A stretch of DNA of 64,000 bases from Mycobacterium sp. BK086 (GTDB lineage: Bacteria > Actinomycetota > Actinomycetes > Mycobacteriales > Mycobacteriaceae). The position numbers and the translations under genes are program-made. The DNA is taken from NCBI GenBank assembly GCA_004362315.1, contig SNWL01000009.1, positions 480,357-544,356 of the forward strand. The letters are read 5' to 3'. A model generated the notes under the pieces. It was given only the letters and a program-made list of their open reading frames with translations. It had not been told where the DNA came from and searched no databases. This document shows, piece by piece, positions 55,858 through 63,916 of the stretch (positions within the stretch are counted from its first letter, which is position 1; each line of letters starts with the position of its first letter).

Positions 55858-57132
55858 CTACCGCGAAGCGGCCGCGTTGGCGGCGTTCTGCGCGGCGCGC
55901 AGCGCGTCGGTCACCGGCGTTCTGCCGAGGAACATCTCGTCGAAGTACGGCTTGATCGCCTGATAGCCGGCAGCGAAACCGGCCCCGCCCGGCGCAGGAA
56001 TCCGTGGCCCGTCGAGCACCGTAAAGAACGGCCGAACGTCCACGCCCTTGGCCGACCAGTAGTCGAAGTACACCTGCTGAGCAGGCAGCACCGCGGGGAT
56101 GGCCGCGCCGGCGCGACCGACGTACTCGTTGCCCCGGGTGCTACCCAGCCAGTCCAGCACCTCCCGCACTGCCTCGGGATGGCGGCTGGCCGGATTGCCC
56201 GCGGCCACAATGCCGTTGGTGACGCTCACCCGCCCGGCCGGTCCGGTCGGCAGCATCGCCACACCCCAGCGGAACGTCGCGTGCTCGGCCACCTGGGCCA
56301 GGTTGTAGGTGCCCGACTGGAACAACGCCATCCGCCCGGACAGGAACTGGTTGCGGGAGAAGTCGCCGTTGTCGTTTGTGTCCGATGCGGGCGGCGAGAC
56401 CTGGTCGCTGTTGATCAGCCCGATGACGTATTCGAACGCGGTGACGGCCTGCGGGTTGTCGAAGGCGAACCGGTCGCCGTCGTTGAACACCCCGCCCGCC
56501 GAGCCGATGTAGTTGAGGTAGATGGCTTGTAAGTCGTTGGCGGCGTTGTATCCCCACTGCCTGCCGTGGGTGAGCCGCTTGAGCAGTGGCCGCAGGGTGT
56601 CGACGCCCGGGTCGGGATCCCAGCGCAGCGTGTCGAGCTCGGCGGGGCCCACCCTCTCAGCCGCAAGCAGGTCGGCGTTGTAGTACAGCGCGATTCCGGC
56701 GTCCGTCAGCTGCGGAACACCCCACAGCGTGCCGTCGCGGGTGAACTGCGCGACCACCGACCGATCCCAGTCGGCGCTGGGCTCGACGGCCATCAGCCGG
56801 TTGTTGTCGGCGTATTCGGCGAAGTTGGCGTTGTTGATCCAGAAGATGTCGTCGGCCCCGCCGCCGGCCACATCGGTGCGCAGGGTGTCGAAGTAACTGG
56901 CATAGGCGACGACGTCGGTGCGCACCTCGATGTCGGGATGGGCGCGCATGAACTCCGCGAACGACTCGGCGTACGCGGCGGCCACCGCACGGTCCCACAG
57001 CCGCACGGTGACAACGGTTTTCCCCGACGGATCACCACTGCGGCCCAGCACCAGCGCCCCGGCGACCAGCAGCAGCGCGACGGTGATCAGCCCGGCCAGC
57101 ATGCGAGTCGAGAACCGTGGCGGCCAGCTCAT
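55858..57132 (-). CDS. uspC: ABC sugar transporter substrate-binding protein UspC
   Basis: The 424-residue extracellular receptor of the UspABC importer, whose M. tuberculosis orthologue binds amino-sugar compounds. It has an N-terminal hydrophobic segment (LAGLITVALLLVAGALVLG) but no cysteine after it, so it is anchored or cleaved, not lipidated. The solute-binding fold follows, from VVTVRLWDRAVAAAY, with ISLE-like conserved NNANFAEYADNN and DAGIALYYNADLL. ATG 57132 overlaps the stop of the 31-codon mini-ORF as ATGA. Confidence 0.88.
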   Translation of the reverse strand: MSWPPRFSTRMLAGLITVALLLVAGALVLGRSGDPSGKTVVTVRLWDRAVAAAYAESFAEFMRAHPDIEVRTDVVAYASYFDTLRTDVAGGGADDIFWINNANFAEYADNNRLMAVEPSADWDRSVVAQFTRDGTLWGVPQLTDAGIALYYNADLLAAERVGPAELDTLRWDPDPGVDTLRPLLKRLTHGRQWGYNAANDLQAIYLNYIGSAGGVFNDGDRFAFDNPQAVTAFEYVIGLINSDQVSPPASDTNDNGDFSRNQFLSGRMALFQSGTYNLAQVAEHATFRWGVAMLPTGPAGRVSVTNGIVAAGNPASRHPEAVREVLDWLGSTRGNEYVGRAGAAIPAVLPAQQVYFDYWSAKGVDVRPFFTVLDGPRIPAPGGAGFAAGYQAIKPYFDEMFLGRTPVTDALRAAQNAANAAASR

Positions 57133-57226
57133 TTCGCCGTCCGTTCGTCGAGAACGACATCAGGGTCGTGAATTTCGCGAGACCACAGCCATGGCGTCGA
57201 TCTCGGTGCACCCGGCCAGCTCATTT
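57121..57226. repeat. 14-bp direct repeat around the uspB/uspC junction
   Basis: CGGCCAGCTCATTT occurs at 57121-57134 and again at 57213-57226, 92 bp apart. One copy holds the uspC start and the other the uspB stop. On the coding strand both read AAATGAGCTGGCCG, that is, an ATGA overlap followed by SWP codons. Confidence 0.85.
57129..57224 (-). CDS. 31-aa mini-ORF linking uspB to uspC
   Basis: ATG 57224 overlaps the uspB stop as ATGA and the frame ends in a TGA that overlaps the uspC ATG in the same way. The peptide starts MSWPGAPRSTPW, sharing MSWP with UspC, and ends VVLDERTAK. It has no membrane segment or recognised motif. It may be a coupling ORF created by insertion into an older direct uspB-uspC overlap, or a small accessory peptide. 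Confidence 0.45.
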   Translation of the reverse strand: MSWPGAPRSTPWLWSREIHDPDVVLDERTAK

Positions 57227-58033
57227 GAGCCCCGTCACGACGATCGAGCGGACGATCTGACGCTGGAACACCAGGAACAGCGCGATCAAGGGCACGATCG
57301 CCACCGTCGTCGCCGCCATCACCAGCGTCCACTGCGCGTTGTACTGCGTCTGCAGGCCGGCCGTCGCCACGGTCAGCACCCGCCAGCTGCCACCGCTGGT
57401 GATCACCAGCGGCCACATGAACGAATTCCATTGACTGACAACGGTGATCAACGTCAGTGTCACCAGGATCGGCTTGCTGGCCGGTAACACCACATGCACG
57501 ATCACATCCAGGGTGTTGGCCCCATCCAGGCGGGCGGCGTTGATCAGGTCTGCGGGAATGCCGCGAAAGTACTCGCGCAGCAGGAAGATCGCATACGGCG
57601 AGCCGAACAGGAACGGCAACACCAACGCCCAGAAGGTGTTCCGCAGCCCGAGCTCGGCCATCATCAGATACAACGGAACTACGGTCACAGTGCCCGGCAC
57701 CATCAGGGTGGCGACGTACACCCAGAACAACGCGTCGCGGCCGCGGAACTCCAGCCGCGCGAACGCGTAGCCTGCCAGCACCGAGAACGTCAGCTGCGCC
57801 AGCGTGATCATCGCCGTCATCAGCGCGGTGATCGCCAGCGCCCGGCCGAATCCGGCGTCGCCGAGGCCGGCGTAGTTGGCCAGTGTCGGCGGGTTGGGCA
57901 GCGACAGTGGGCTGCCGGTGGCGAACTGCTGCGCGGACGTGAACGACGTCAGCAGCCCGAGCCCGAACGGGGCCAGGGTGATCAGCGCACCGGCCAGCAG
58001 CCCGAGATAGATCAGTGCGTTACGTGAGGTCAT
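57221..58033 (-). CDS. uspB: ABC sugar transporter permease UspB
   Basis: A 270-residue MalG-type permease with six membrane segments and the EAA loop DLINAARLDGANTLDVIVHV near residue 170. It pairs with UspA. ATG 58033 lies inside the end of uspA (14-bp overlap). It matches the size and order of H37Rv Rv2317. Confidence 0.9.
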   Translation of the reverse strand: MTSRNALIYLGLLAGALITLAPFGLGLLTSFTSAQQFATGSPLSLPNPPTLANYAGLGDAGFGRALAITALMTAMITLAQLTFSVLAGYAFARLEFRGRDALFWVYVATLMVPGTVTVVPLYLMMAELGLRNTFWALVLPFLFGSPYAIFLLREYFRGIPADLINAARLDGANTLDVIVHVVLPASKPILVTLTLITVVSQWNSFMWPLVITSGGSWRVLTVATAGLQTQYNAQWTLVMAATTVAIVPLIALFLVFQRQIVRSIVVTGLK

Positions 58034-58901
58034 AGCTGATCCGTCGCCGGAAGTAGAGGTGCTGGACGATGGTCGCGCCGACCAGGATGACGAACAGCAC
58101 CAGCGCCATCACCGCCGCACGCCCGATCGCCGCGGCGCCGAATGCCTCGGCGTAAATGCGGTGTGCCACCAGATCGGTGCGCCCGGCCGGACCGCCGCCG
58201 GTCAGCGCGTAGACGGTGTCGAACACCTGCGCCGCGCTGACGATGCCGGTGACCGAGACGAAGAACAGCGTCGGGCGCAGCATCGGCAGCGTGATGTGCC
58301 AGAACCGCTGCCAGCTGGTCGCGCCGTCGAGACGGGCTGCGGCGTGAATCTGCGGCGGGATCGCCAGGATGCCGGCCAGGAAGAACAGCGTCACGTAACC
58401 GACGTTCATCCACACCGTCACCGCCGACACCACCGGCAGGGCCAGCCCCGGATCGGTGAGCCATTCGATGCGCCGATCCAGCAGGGTGCTCACCGCGCCG
58501 TCGGTGGGCGCCAGAATCCAGTGCCACAGCACCCCGACTGCCAGCGGCGAGCACACCCACGGCAGCACGTAGAGGGTGCGGAACACTCCGCTTCCTGGCA
58601 GTTCCCAGGCCAGTAGCGCGGCCGCTGCCAAACCGAGCACGATCTGCGCGGGCACCACGATCGCGATGAACGCCAGAGTCACCGCCAACGAGTTGCCGAA
58701 GCTGGCGTCGGTCAGCACCGAGCGCCAATTGTCCAGCCCCACATAACGGATCGGGCCCAGTAGATCCCAACGGTGCAGGCTCAGCCACAGCACCACCAGC
58801 ATCGGCAGCAGCAGGAAGCACACCACCCCGAACAGGCTCGGCGCCAACAGCGCGTACCCGAGCAGGGGGGAACGCGCACGCCGAGTGGTCACGTTCGCCA
58901 T
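58020..58901 (-). CDS. uspA: ABC sugar transporter permease UspA
   Basis: A 293-residue MalF-type permease with six membrane segments; the EAA loop is IHAAARLDGATSWQRFWHIT near residue 195. It is the first gene of the uspABC operon, divergent from the TldD gene by 25 bp. No ATPase gene is in the operon, so a shared ATPase such as an MsiK/SugC-type protein must energise it, as proposed for other mycobacterial sugar importers. Confidence 0.9.
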   Translation of the reverse strand: MANVTTRRARSPLLGYALLAPSLFGVVCFLLLPMLVVLWLSLHRWDLLGPIRYVGLDNWRSVLTDASFGNSLAVTLAFIAIVVPAQIVLGLAAAALLAWELPGSGVFRTLYVLPWVCSPLAVGVLWHWILAPTDGAVSTLLDRRIEWLTDPGLALPVVSAVTVWMNVGYVTLFFLAGILAIPPQIHAAARLDGATSWQRFWHITLPMLRPTLFFVSVTGIVSAAQVFDTVYALTGGGPAGRTDLVAHRIYAEAFGAAAIGRAAVMALVLFVILVGATIVQHLYFRRRISYDLT

Positions 58902-58926
58902 TAAAGCGCCCGTTACGGTGTAGCAC

Positions 58927-60441
58927 GTGAGCCCACGCGATGTTGACGCCGACTTCCTGGCCCTGCCACGGCATGCGCTCGCCGACGCCGCCCTGTCGGC
59001 GGCCCTGGCCGCCGGCGCGAGTTATGCCGACCTGCGTATCCACGGCGTCACCAATGAGGTGGTCCAGCTGCGCGACGGCGAGCTGCAGAGCGCCGTCACC
59101 GACCGCGAGATCGGTCTGGCGGTGCGGGTGATCGTCGACGGCACGTGGGGCTTCGCCTCGCACGCCGAGCTGGCTCCGGAGGTGGCCGCAGATACCGCGC
59201 GGCGCGCGGTGGAGGTGGCGACCTCGCTGGCGGCGCTCAACGCCGAGCGCATCGAGCTGGCGGCCGAGCCCGTCTACGCCGACGTGACCTGGGTGTCGAA
59301 CTACGCCATCGACCCGTTCACGGTGTCGACGGCCGACAAGATCGCGGTGCTCGGGGAGTACTCCGGGCGGCTGCTGGCCTCCGACGGGGTCGACCATGTC
59401 TCGGCGATGGTCAACACTGTCAAGGAGCAGGTGTTCTACGCCGACACCTTCGGTTCCTCGATCACCCAGCAGCGGGTGCGGGTGATGCCGGCGCTGGAAG
59501 CGGTGGCCGTCGACGCCGCCGCGGGCAGCTTCGAATCCATGCGCACGCTGGCGCCGCCGATGGCGCGCGGTTGGGAGGTGCTGGCCGGCAACGACGTGTG
59601 GGACTGGAGCGCCGAGCTGGCCGAGCTGCCAATCCTGTTGGCGGACAAGACCAAGGCGCCGACAGTGGTTGCCGGCCCGACCGACCTGGTGATCGACCCG
59701 ACCAACCTGTGGCTGACGATCCACGAATCCATCGGGCACGCCACCGAATACGACCGCGCGATCGGGTACGAAGCGGCCTACGCGGGCACCTCGTTCGCCA
59801 CCCCGGACAAGCTGAACACCATGCGCTACGGCTCGCCGGTGATGAACGTGACGGCCGACCGCACCGTCGAATACGGCTTGGCCACAATCGGATACGACGA
59901 CGAAGGGGTGGCGGCCCAGAGCTGGGATCTGGTGCGCGACGGTATCTTCGTTGGCTACCAACTCGACCGGGTGTTCGCACCCCGGCTCGGGCAGTCCCGC
60001 TCCAACGGATGCTCGTATGCCGATTCCGCGCATCATGTGCCGATCCAGCGGATGGCGAACGTGTCACTGCAGCCGGGCGCCGAGGATCTGAGCACCGACG
60101 ACCTGATCGCCCGCGTCGACGACGGCATCTATGTCGTCGGCGACAAATCCTGGTCGATTGACATGCAGCGCTACAACTTCCAGTTCACCGGGCAGCGGTT
60201 CTACAAGATCAGCCACGGCCGCTTGGAGGGTCAGGTTCGCGATGTCGCCTACCAGGCCACCACCACCGACTTCTGGAATTCGATGGAAGCCGTTGGCGGG
60301 CCATCGACGTGGCGTCTCGGTGGGGCGTTCAACTGCGGCAAGGCCCAGCCGGGGCAGGTCGCCGCGGTCAGTCACGGCTGCCCGTCGGCGTTGTTCCGCG
60401 GTGTGAATGTGCTGAATACGCGTGAGGAGTCCGGTCGATGA
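58927..60441 (+). CDS. tldD: TldD family metalloprotease
   Basis: A 504-residue TldD-type protein with the zinc motif HESIGH in TIHESIGHATEYDR near residue 263. TldD/TldE complexes degrade unstructured peptides and process modified peptides and antitoxins in other bacteria. GTG 58927 lies seven bases after TACGGT (58914-58919), so the message is probably leaderless. It overlaps tldE as ATGA. H37Rv counterpart: Rv2315c. Confidence 0.9.
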   Translation: MSPRDVDADFLALPRHALADAALSAALAAGASYADLRIHGVTNEVVQLRDGELQSAVTDREIGLAVRVIVDGTWGFASHAELAPEVAADTARRAVEVATSLAALNAERIELAAEPVYADVTWVSNYAIDPFTVSTADKIAVLGEYSGRLLASDGVDHVSAMVNTVKEQVFYADTFGSSITQQRVRVMPALEAVAVDAAAGSFESMRTLAPPMARGWEVLAGNDVWDWSAELAELPILLADKTKAPTVVAGPTDLVIDPTNLWLTIHESIGHATEYDRAIGYEAAYAGTSFATPDKLNTMRYGSPVMNVTADRTVEYGLATIGYDDEGVAAQSWDLVRDGIFVGYQLDRVFAPRLGQSRSNGCSYADSAHHVPIQRMANVSLQPGAEDLSTDDLIARVDDGIYVVGDKSWSIDMQRYNFQFTGQRFYKISHGRLEGQVRDVAYQATTTDFWNSMEAVGGPSTWRLGGAFNCGKAQPGQVAAVSHGCPSALFRGVNVLNTREESGR

Positions 60442-61799
60442 TCCCCGCACAGCAGGTGGTCGAACTGGCGCTGGCCGCCGCAACCGTCGACGAGACCATC
60501 GTGATCGTCACCGACCGGGCTGATGCCTCGCTGCGGTGGGCCGGCAACTCGATGACCACCAACGGTGTCTCCACCACCCGGTCGACGACCGTGATTTCCA
60601 TTGTCCGCAAAGGCGATACGTCGCACACCGGTGCGGTGCGCAGCAGCGACGTCAACCCTGCCGCGATCCCGGTGTTGGTGGCCGCCGCCGAACACGCCGC
60701 GCACGGGGCTCCCGAGGCCCGCGACAGCGCACCCCTGCTGACCGGCGACGGCACTCCCGACGACTGGAACGAGGCCGTGCCCGAGACCGGCGCCGCGGTC
60801 TTCGCCGATGTCGCCGATGCGTTGTCGCGTGGATTCGGGCGTACCGACCGGCTGTACGGGTTCGCCCACCACATCGTCGAGACGACGTTCCTGGCCACCT
60901 CCACGGGGATCCGCAGGCGCTTCACCCAGCCGACCGGAACGGTGGAAGTCAATGCCAAACGCGACGGCGCGAGCGCATGGGCGGGAGTGAGCACGCCATG
61001 GTTCGCCGATGTGCAGACCGATGCGCTGCTCGACGATCTGGCGCTGCGGCTGGGCTGGGCGCAGCGGACCGTCGAGCTGCCCGCGGGCCGCTACGAGACG
61101 CTGATGCCGCCGTCGACGGTGGCGGACATGATGATCTACCTGGGCTGGTCGATGGACGGCCGCGGTGCCGAAGAGGGCCGCAGCGCATTGTCGGCTCCCG
61201 GCGGCGGAACCCGGGTGGGGGAGAAGCTCACCGATCTGCCGCTGACGATGTATTCCGATCCGTTCGCGGCGGGCCTGCAGTGCGCGCCGTTCGTCGCGGC
61301 GGCCAGCGGTTCGGAGACGGTCTCGGTGTTCGACAACGGGATGGACATCGGGCGGGTGGACTGGATCCGCGACGGTGTTATCAACGCGCTGGCCTATCCG
61401 CGCGCGGCGGCCACCGAGTTCGGGACGTCGGTGGCGGTCCCGGCCGACAACCTGCTGATGACCGGTGGCAGCGCCGAGTTGGCCGACATGGTGGCGGCCA
61501 CCGAGCGGGGCCTGCTGCTGACCACGCTGTGGTACATCCGCACCGTCGATCCGACCACGCTGCTGCTGACCGGGCTGACCCGCGACGGCGTCTACCTGAT
61601 CGAAGACGGCGAAGTCACCGCGGCGGTCAACAACTTCCGGTTCAACGAAAGCCCGCTGGATCTGCTCCGGCGGGCCACCGAGGCAGGTGTCGCCGAGCCG
61701 ACCCTGCCCCGCGAATGGGGTGACTGGGCGACCCGCGCGGTCATGCCGACACTGCGAATCCCCGACTTCCACATGTCCTCGGTGAGCCAAGCGCAATAA
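60438..61799 (+). CDS. tldE: TldE/PmbA family protein
   Basis: A 453-residue partner of TldD without a metal motif. PmbA-like segments include TSTGIRRRFTQPTGTVEVNAK in the middle and MGGS-like MTGGSAELADMV near the end. It forms the heterodimer that gives access to the TldD active site. ATG 60438 overlaps the tldD stop, which should ensure balanced synthesis. Confidence 0.88.
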   Translation: MIPAQQVVELALAAATVDETIVIVTDRADASLRWAGNSMTTNGVSTTRSTTVISIVRKGDTSHTGAVRSSDVNPAAIPVLVAAAEHAAHGAPEARDSAPLLTGDGTPDDWNEAVPETGAAVFADVADALSRGFGRTDRLYGFAHHIVETTFLATSTGIRRRFTQPTGTVEVNAKRDGASAWAGVSTPWFADVQTDALLDDLALRLGWAQRTVELPAGRYETLMPPSTVADMMIYLGWSMDGRGAEEGRSALSAPGGGTRVGEKLTDLPLTMYSDPFAAGLQCAPFVAAASGSETVSVFDNGMDIGRVDWIRDGVINALAYPRAAATEFGTSVAVPADNLLMTGGSAELADMVAATERGLLLTTLWYIRTVDPTTLLLTGLTRDGVYLIEDGEVTAAVNNFRFNESPLDLLRRATEAGVAEPTLPREWGDWATRAVMPTLRIPDFHMSSVSQAQ

Positions 61800-61806
61800 T
61801 CGGCTG

Positions 61807-62655
61807 ATGGCCGATGATCTTGACGCAGTACTGACTCAGCTGGTGGTGCAGTCGCCGGCTGATCAGCAGCGGTTGGTGGGACTGATCCGCACGACGTGCG
61901 GCGAGACGCTGTCGTTGACCCCGCTGCCTGCGCAGACTCCGGTGCGTGCGCCGGAGTCGGACGCCGAGAAGGTGGTGGCCGAGTTCGCCGAGCAGTTCAG
62001 CGTCGACGTGTCGGCAATCTCCGATCACCAGCGCGAGGCGCTGACCACCGCGCTGGGCGCGGGGAGCTTCGGGGCTGTCGCGCAGATGTTCTTCGCCGAC
62101 TTCCTGCCCCGGGTGCGCAACGGGCTGGAGGTGCTCGGCCTGCCGGTGCACTGGGTGCCGGCGGATCCGGTGTGGGACCCGAGCATCGACGCGGCCGACG
62201 TGCTGTTCAACCAGCTGCTGCCCGGCGTGGCCCGGCTCAAGTCGCTGGACCCGGTGACCACCGAGGTGGTCCGGCTGCGCGGGGCGGTTGCGCACAACTG
62301 CCGGCTGTGCAAGTCGCTGCGCGAGGGCACGGCTCTGGACGCCGGTGGCAGCGAGTCGATGTACGACGACATCGAGCACTTCGAATCCTCCGAGCTGCTC
62401 TCCGATGCGCACAAGGCGGCGCTGCGCTACGCCGACGCGCTGATCTGGTCGCCGGCGCGAATCAGCTCCGGCGTGGCTTCCGGTGTGCGGGAACACTTCT
62501 CGCACGAGCAGGCGCGCGAGCTGACACTGGACGTGATGCGAAACGCGAGCAACAAGATCGCGGTGTCGCTGAAGGCGGACCAAGCGCGCGTCGCCGAGGG
62601 TACCGATCGCTACGTCATCGACGCGGACGGCCAGACGGTCTTCGCCGAGCTCTAA
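61807..62655 (+). CDS. AhpD-like/carboxymuconolactone decarboxylase family protein (Rv2313c-like)
   Basis: A 282-residue all-helical protein with an AhpD-like redox motif AHNCRLCKSLREG (CxxC) near residue 158. The family includes peroxidases and decarboxylases; the CxxC pair suggests thiol peroxidase or disulfide reductase activity, which is unproven. It begins 7 bp after tldE and is probably in its operon; H37Rv has the same order with Rv2313c. Confidence 0.78.
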   Translation: MADDLDAVLTQLVVQSPADQQRLVGLIRTTCGETLSLTPLPAQTPVRAPESDAEKVVAEFAEQFSVDVSAISDHQREALTTALGAGSFGAVAQMFFADFLPRVRNGLEVLGLPVHWVPADPVWDPSIDAADVLFNQLLPGVARLKSLDPVTTEVVRLRGAVAHNCRLCKSLREGTALDAGGSESMYDDIEHFESSELLSDAHKAALRYADALIWSPARISSGVASGVREHFSHEQARELTLDVMRNASNKIAVSLKADQARVAEGTDRYVIDADGQTVFAEL

Positions 62656-62664
62656 TTTATTGCG

Positions 62665-62726
62665 CGCGAGCGTGCGTGAACGGACCGCCGTGGCGGCGTG
62701 TCACTGTACAGACGCGCACGCTCGCG
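62665..62726. terminator. Long inverted repeat between convergent genes
   Basis: CGCGAGCGTGCG (62665-62676) and CGCACGCTCGCG (62715-62726) are perfect 12-bp arms. A smaller hairpin CCGCC-GT-GGCGG (62685-62696) sits inside. It occupies nearly all of the 74-bp gap between two convergent genes and is probably a bidirectional terminator. Confidence 0.6.
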
Positions 62727-62729
62727 ACG

Positions 62730-63776
62730 TCAGATGATGCGATCTTGGCCGTGGGCGAGTGCCCGCAGTGCGGCGTCGACGTCGTCGTCGGTGGTGGCCC
62801 ACGAACAGACGAACCTTACCGCCGGCTTGTGCGGGTCGGGCGCGTGGACGGCGAACTGTTCCCGGACTGCGGCGAGGGCCTCGGTCGGGAGGTCGACGAA
62901 CACCTCGTTGGCTTCGGTCGGGGCGCTCAGGTGCAGCCCGAGGGTGGTGATGCCGGTGCTGAGCCGGGCGGCCATGGTGTTGGCGTGGGCGGCGGCTTGC
63001 AGCCAGGTGCCGTCGGCGAGCATGGCGTCGAATTGCGCTGAGACATAACGGTGTTTGCTGGCCAGGTGGCCGATCTGCTTCTGGACGAACTCGATCCCGG
63101 TGAAGTGCTCGGGGCGGCGCACCAGGATCGCGTCGCCGAACAGCATGCCGTTCTTGGTGCCGCCGATGGTGACGATGTCGGCGTCGCCGACCGCTTGGGC
63201 GGGCGGGACATCAAGGGCAGCAATCGCATTGGCGACGCGGGAGCCGTCGACGTGGACCAGCAGGTCGAGATCGTGGGCGTGGTCGATGAATTCGGCGAGG
63301 GCATCAGGCTGCCAGAGTCGGCCGTTCTCGGTGGACTGGGTGATGGTGACGATGCGAGGCTGGGAGTGGTGCACGTCGCCGCGACGGGTGATGCGGTGAG
63401 TGAGCAGGGCGGGGTCGATGAGGCCGTCGTCGCTGGGCAGGGTGTGCAGGCTGGCGCCGGAGACGAGGGTGGGGCCGCCGGCCTCGTCGAGCAGGGAATG
63501 GGCGATGTCGCTGCAGAGGATCTCGTGGAAGGGCCGCACGGCGGAGGCGAGGGCAATGATGTTGGCCCCGGTGCCGGTGAAGGCGAACAGGACGTCGGCG
63601 CCGGGGGAGTCGAAGACCTCTTTGACCAGCTCGGCGGCGCGCTCGGTGATCGGGTCGCCGCCGTAGGACGTGGTGGTTCCGTCGTTGGCGGCAAGGATCG
63701 CGTCGAGGGCCTTCGGGTGTGCGGGGGCGGCGTTGTCGGAGGCGAAAGCGCTGGACACGGCGGGCACCCTATCCAT
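62730..63776 (-). CDS. Threonine aldolase-like PLP enzyme
   Basis: A 348-residue fold type I PLP enzyme of the low-specificity L-threonine aldolase/beta-eliminating lyase family. The N-terminus SSAFASDNAAPAHPKAL, the ring-stacking region FTGTGANIIAL, the PLP Asp in VHVDGSRVANAI and the Schiff-base lysine in IGGTKNGMLFG are clear. It would split L-threonine or L-allo-threonine to glycine and acetaldehyde. ATG 63776 was chosen since the longer frame adds non-conserved residues. Confidence 0.87.
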   Translation of the reverse strand: MDRVPAVSSAFASDNAAPAHPKALDAILAANDGTTTSYGGDPITERAAELVKEVFDSPGADVLFAFTGTGANIIALASAVRPFHEILCSDIAHSLLDEAGGPTLVSGASLHTLPSDDGLIDPALLTHRITRRGDVHHSQPRIVTITQSTENGRLWQPDALAEFIDHAHDLDLLVHVDGSRVANAIAALDVPPAQAVGDADIVTIGGTKNGMLFGDAILVRRPEHFTGIEFVQKQIGHLASKHRYVSAQFDAMLADGTWLQAAAHANTMAARLSTGITTLGLHLSAPTEANEVFVDLPTEALAAVREQFAVHAPDPHKPAVRFVCSWATTDDDVDAALRALAHGQDRII

Positions 63777-63824
63777 GATGTCACTTGCGCGGCATGGGAC
63801 CATGGTGGCCGCGATAAGCGCTCA

Positions 63825-63898
63825 GGGGCGGTAGCTCAGTTGGTTAGAGCCGGGGACTCATAATCCCTTGGTCGCGGGTTCGAGCCCCGCCCGCCCTA
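63825..63898 (+). tRNA. tRNA with CAT anticodon (tRNA-Met, or tRNA-Ile2)
   Basis: A complete 74-nt cloverleaf. Acceptor arms are GGGGCGG and CCGCCCT, with a terminal G-U pair; the D-arm is GCTC...GAGC, the anticodon loop is CTCATAA, the T-arm is GCGGG-TTCGAGC-CCCGC, and the discriminator is A. It is not an initiator because base 1 pairs. Elongator Met is the default reading, but CAT is also the gene anticodon of lysidine-modified tRNA-Ile2, and the variable loop TGGTC resembles that class. Confidence 0.85.
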
Positions 63899-63916
63899 CT
63901 CCAGACGTGTACGACC

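Noticed and set aside
58030-60036. 668-codon minus-strand frame across tldD and uspA
   Set aside because: It is opposite the TldD zinc motif and out of frame with UspA; composition is Arg/Gly/His-rich shadow sequence.
62656-62729. Possible short coding region between the two convergent genes
   Set aside because: The sequence is almost wholly an inverted repeat and lacks a start with a ribosome site.
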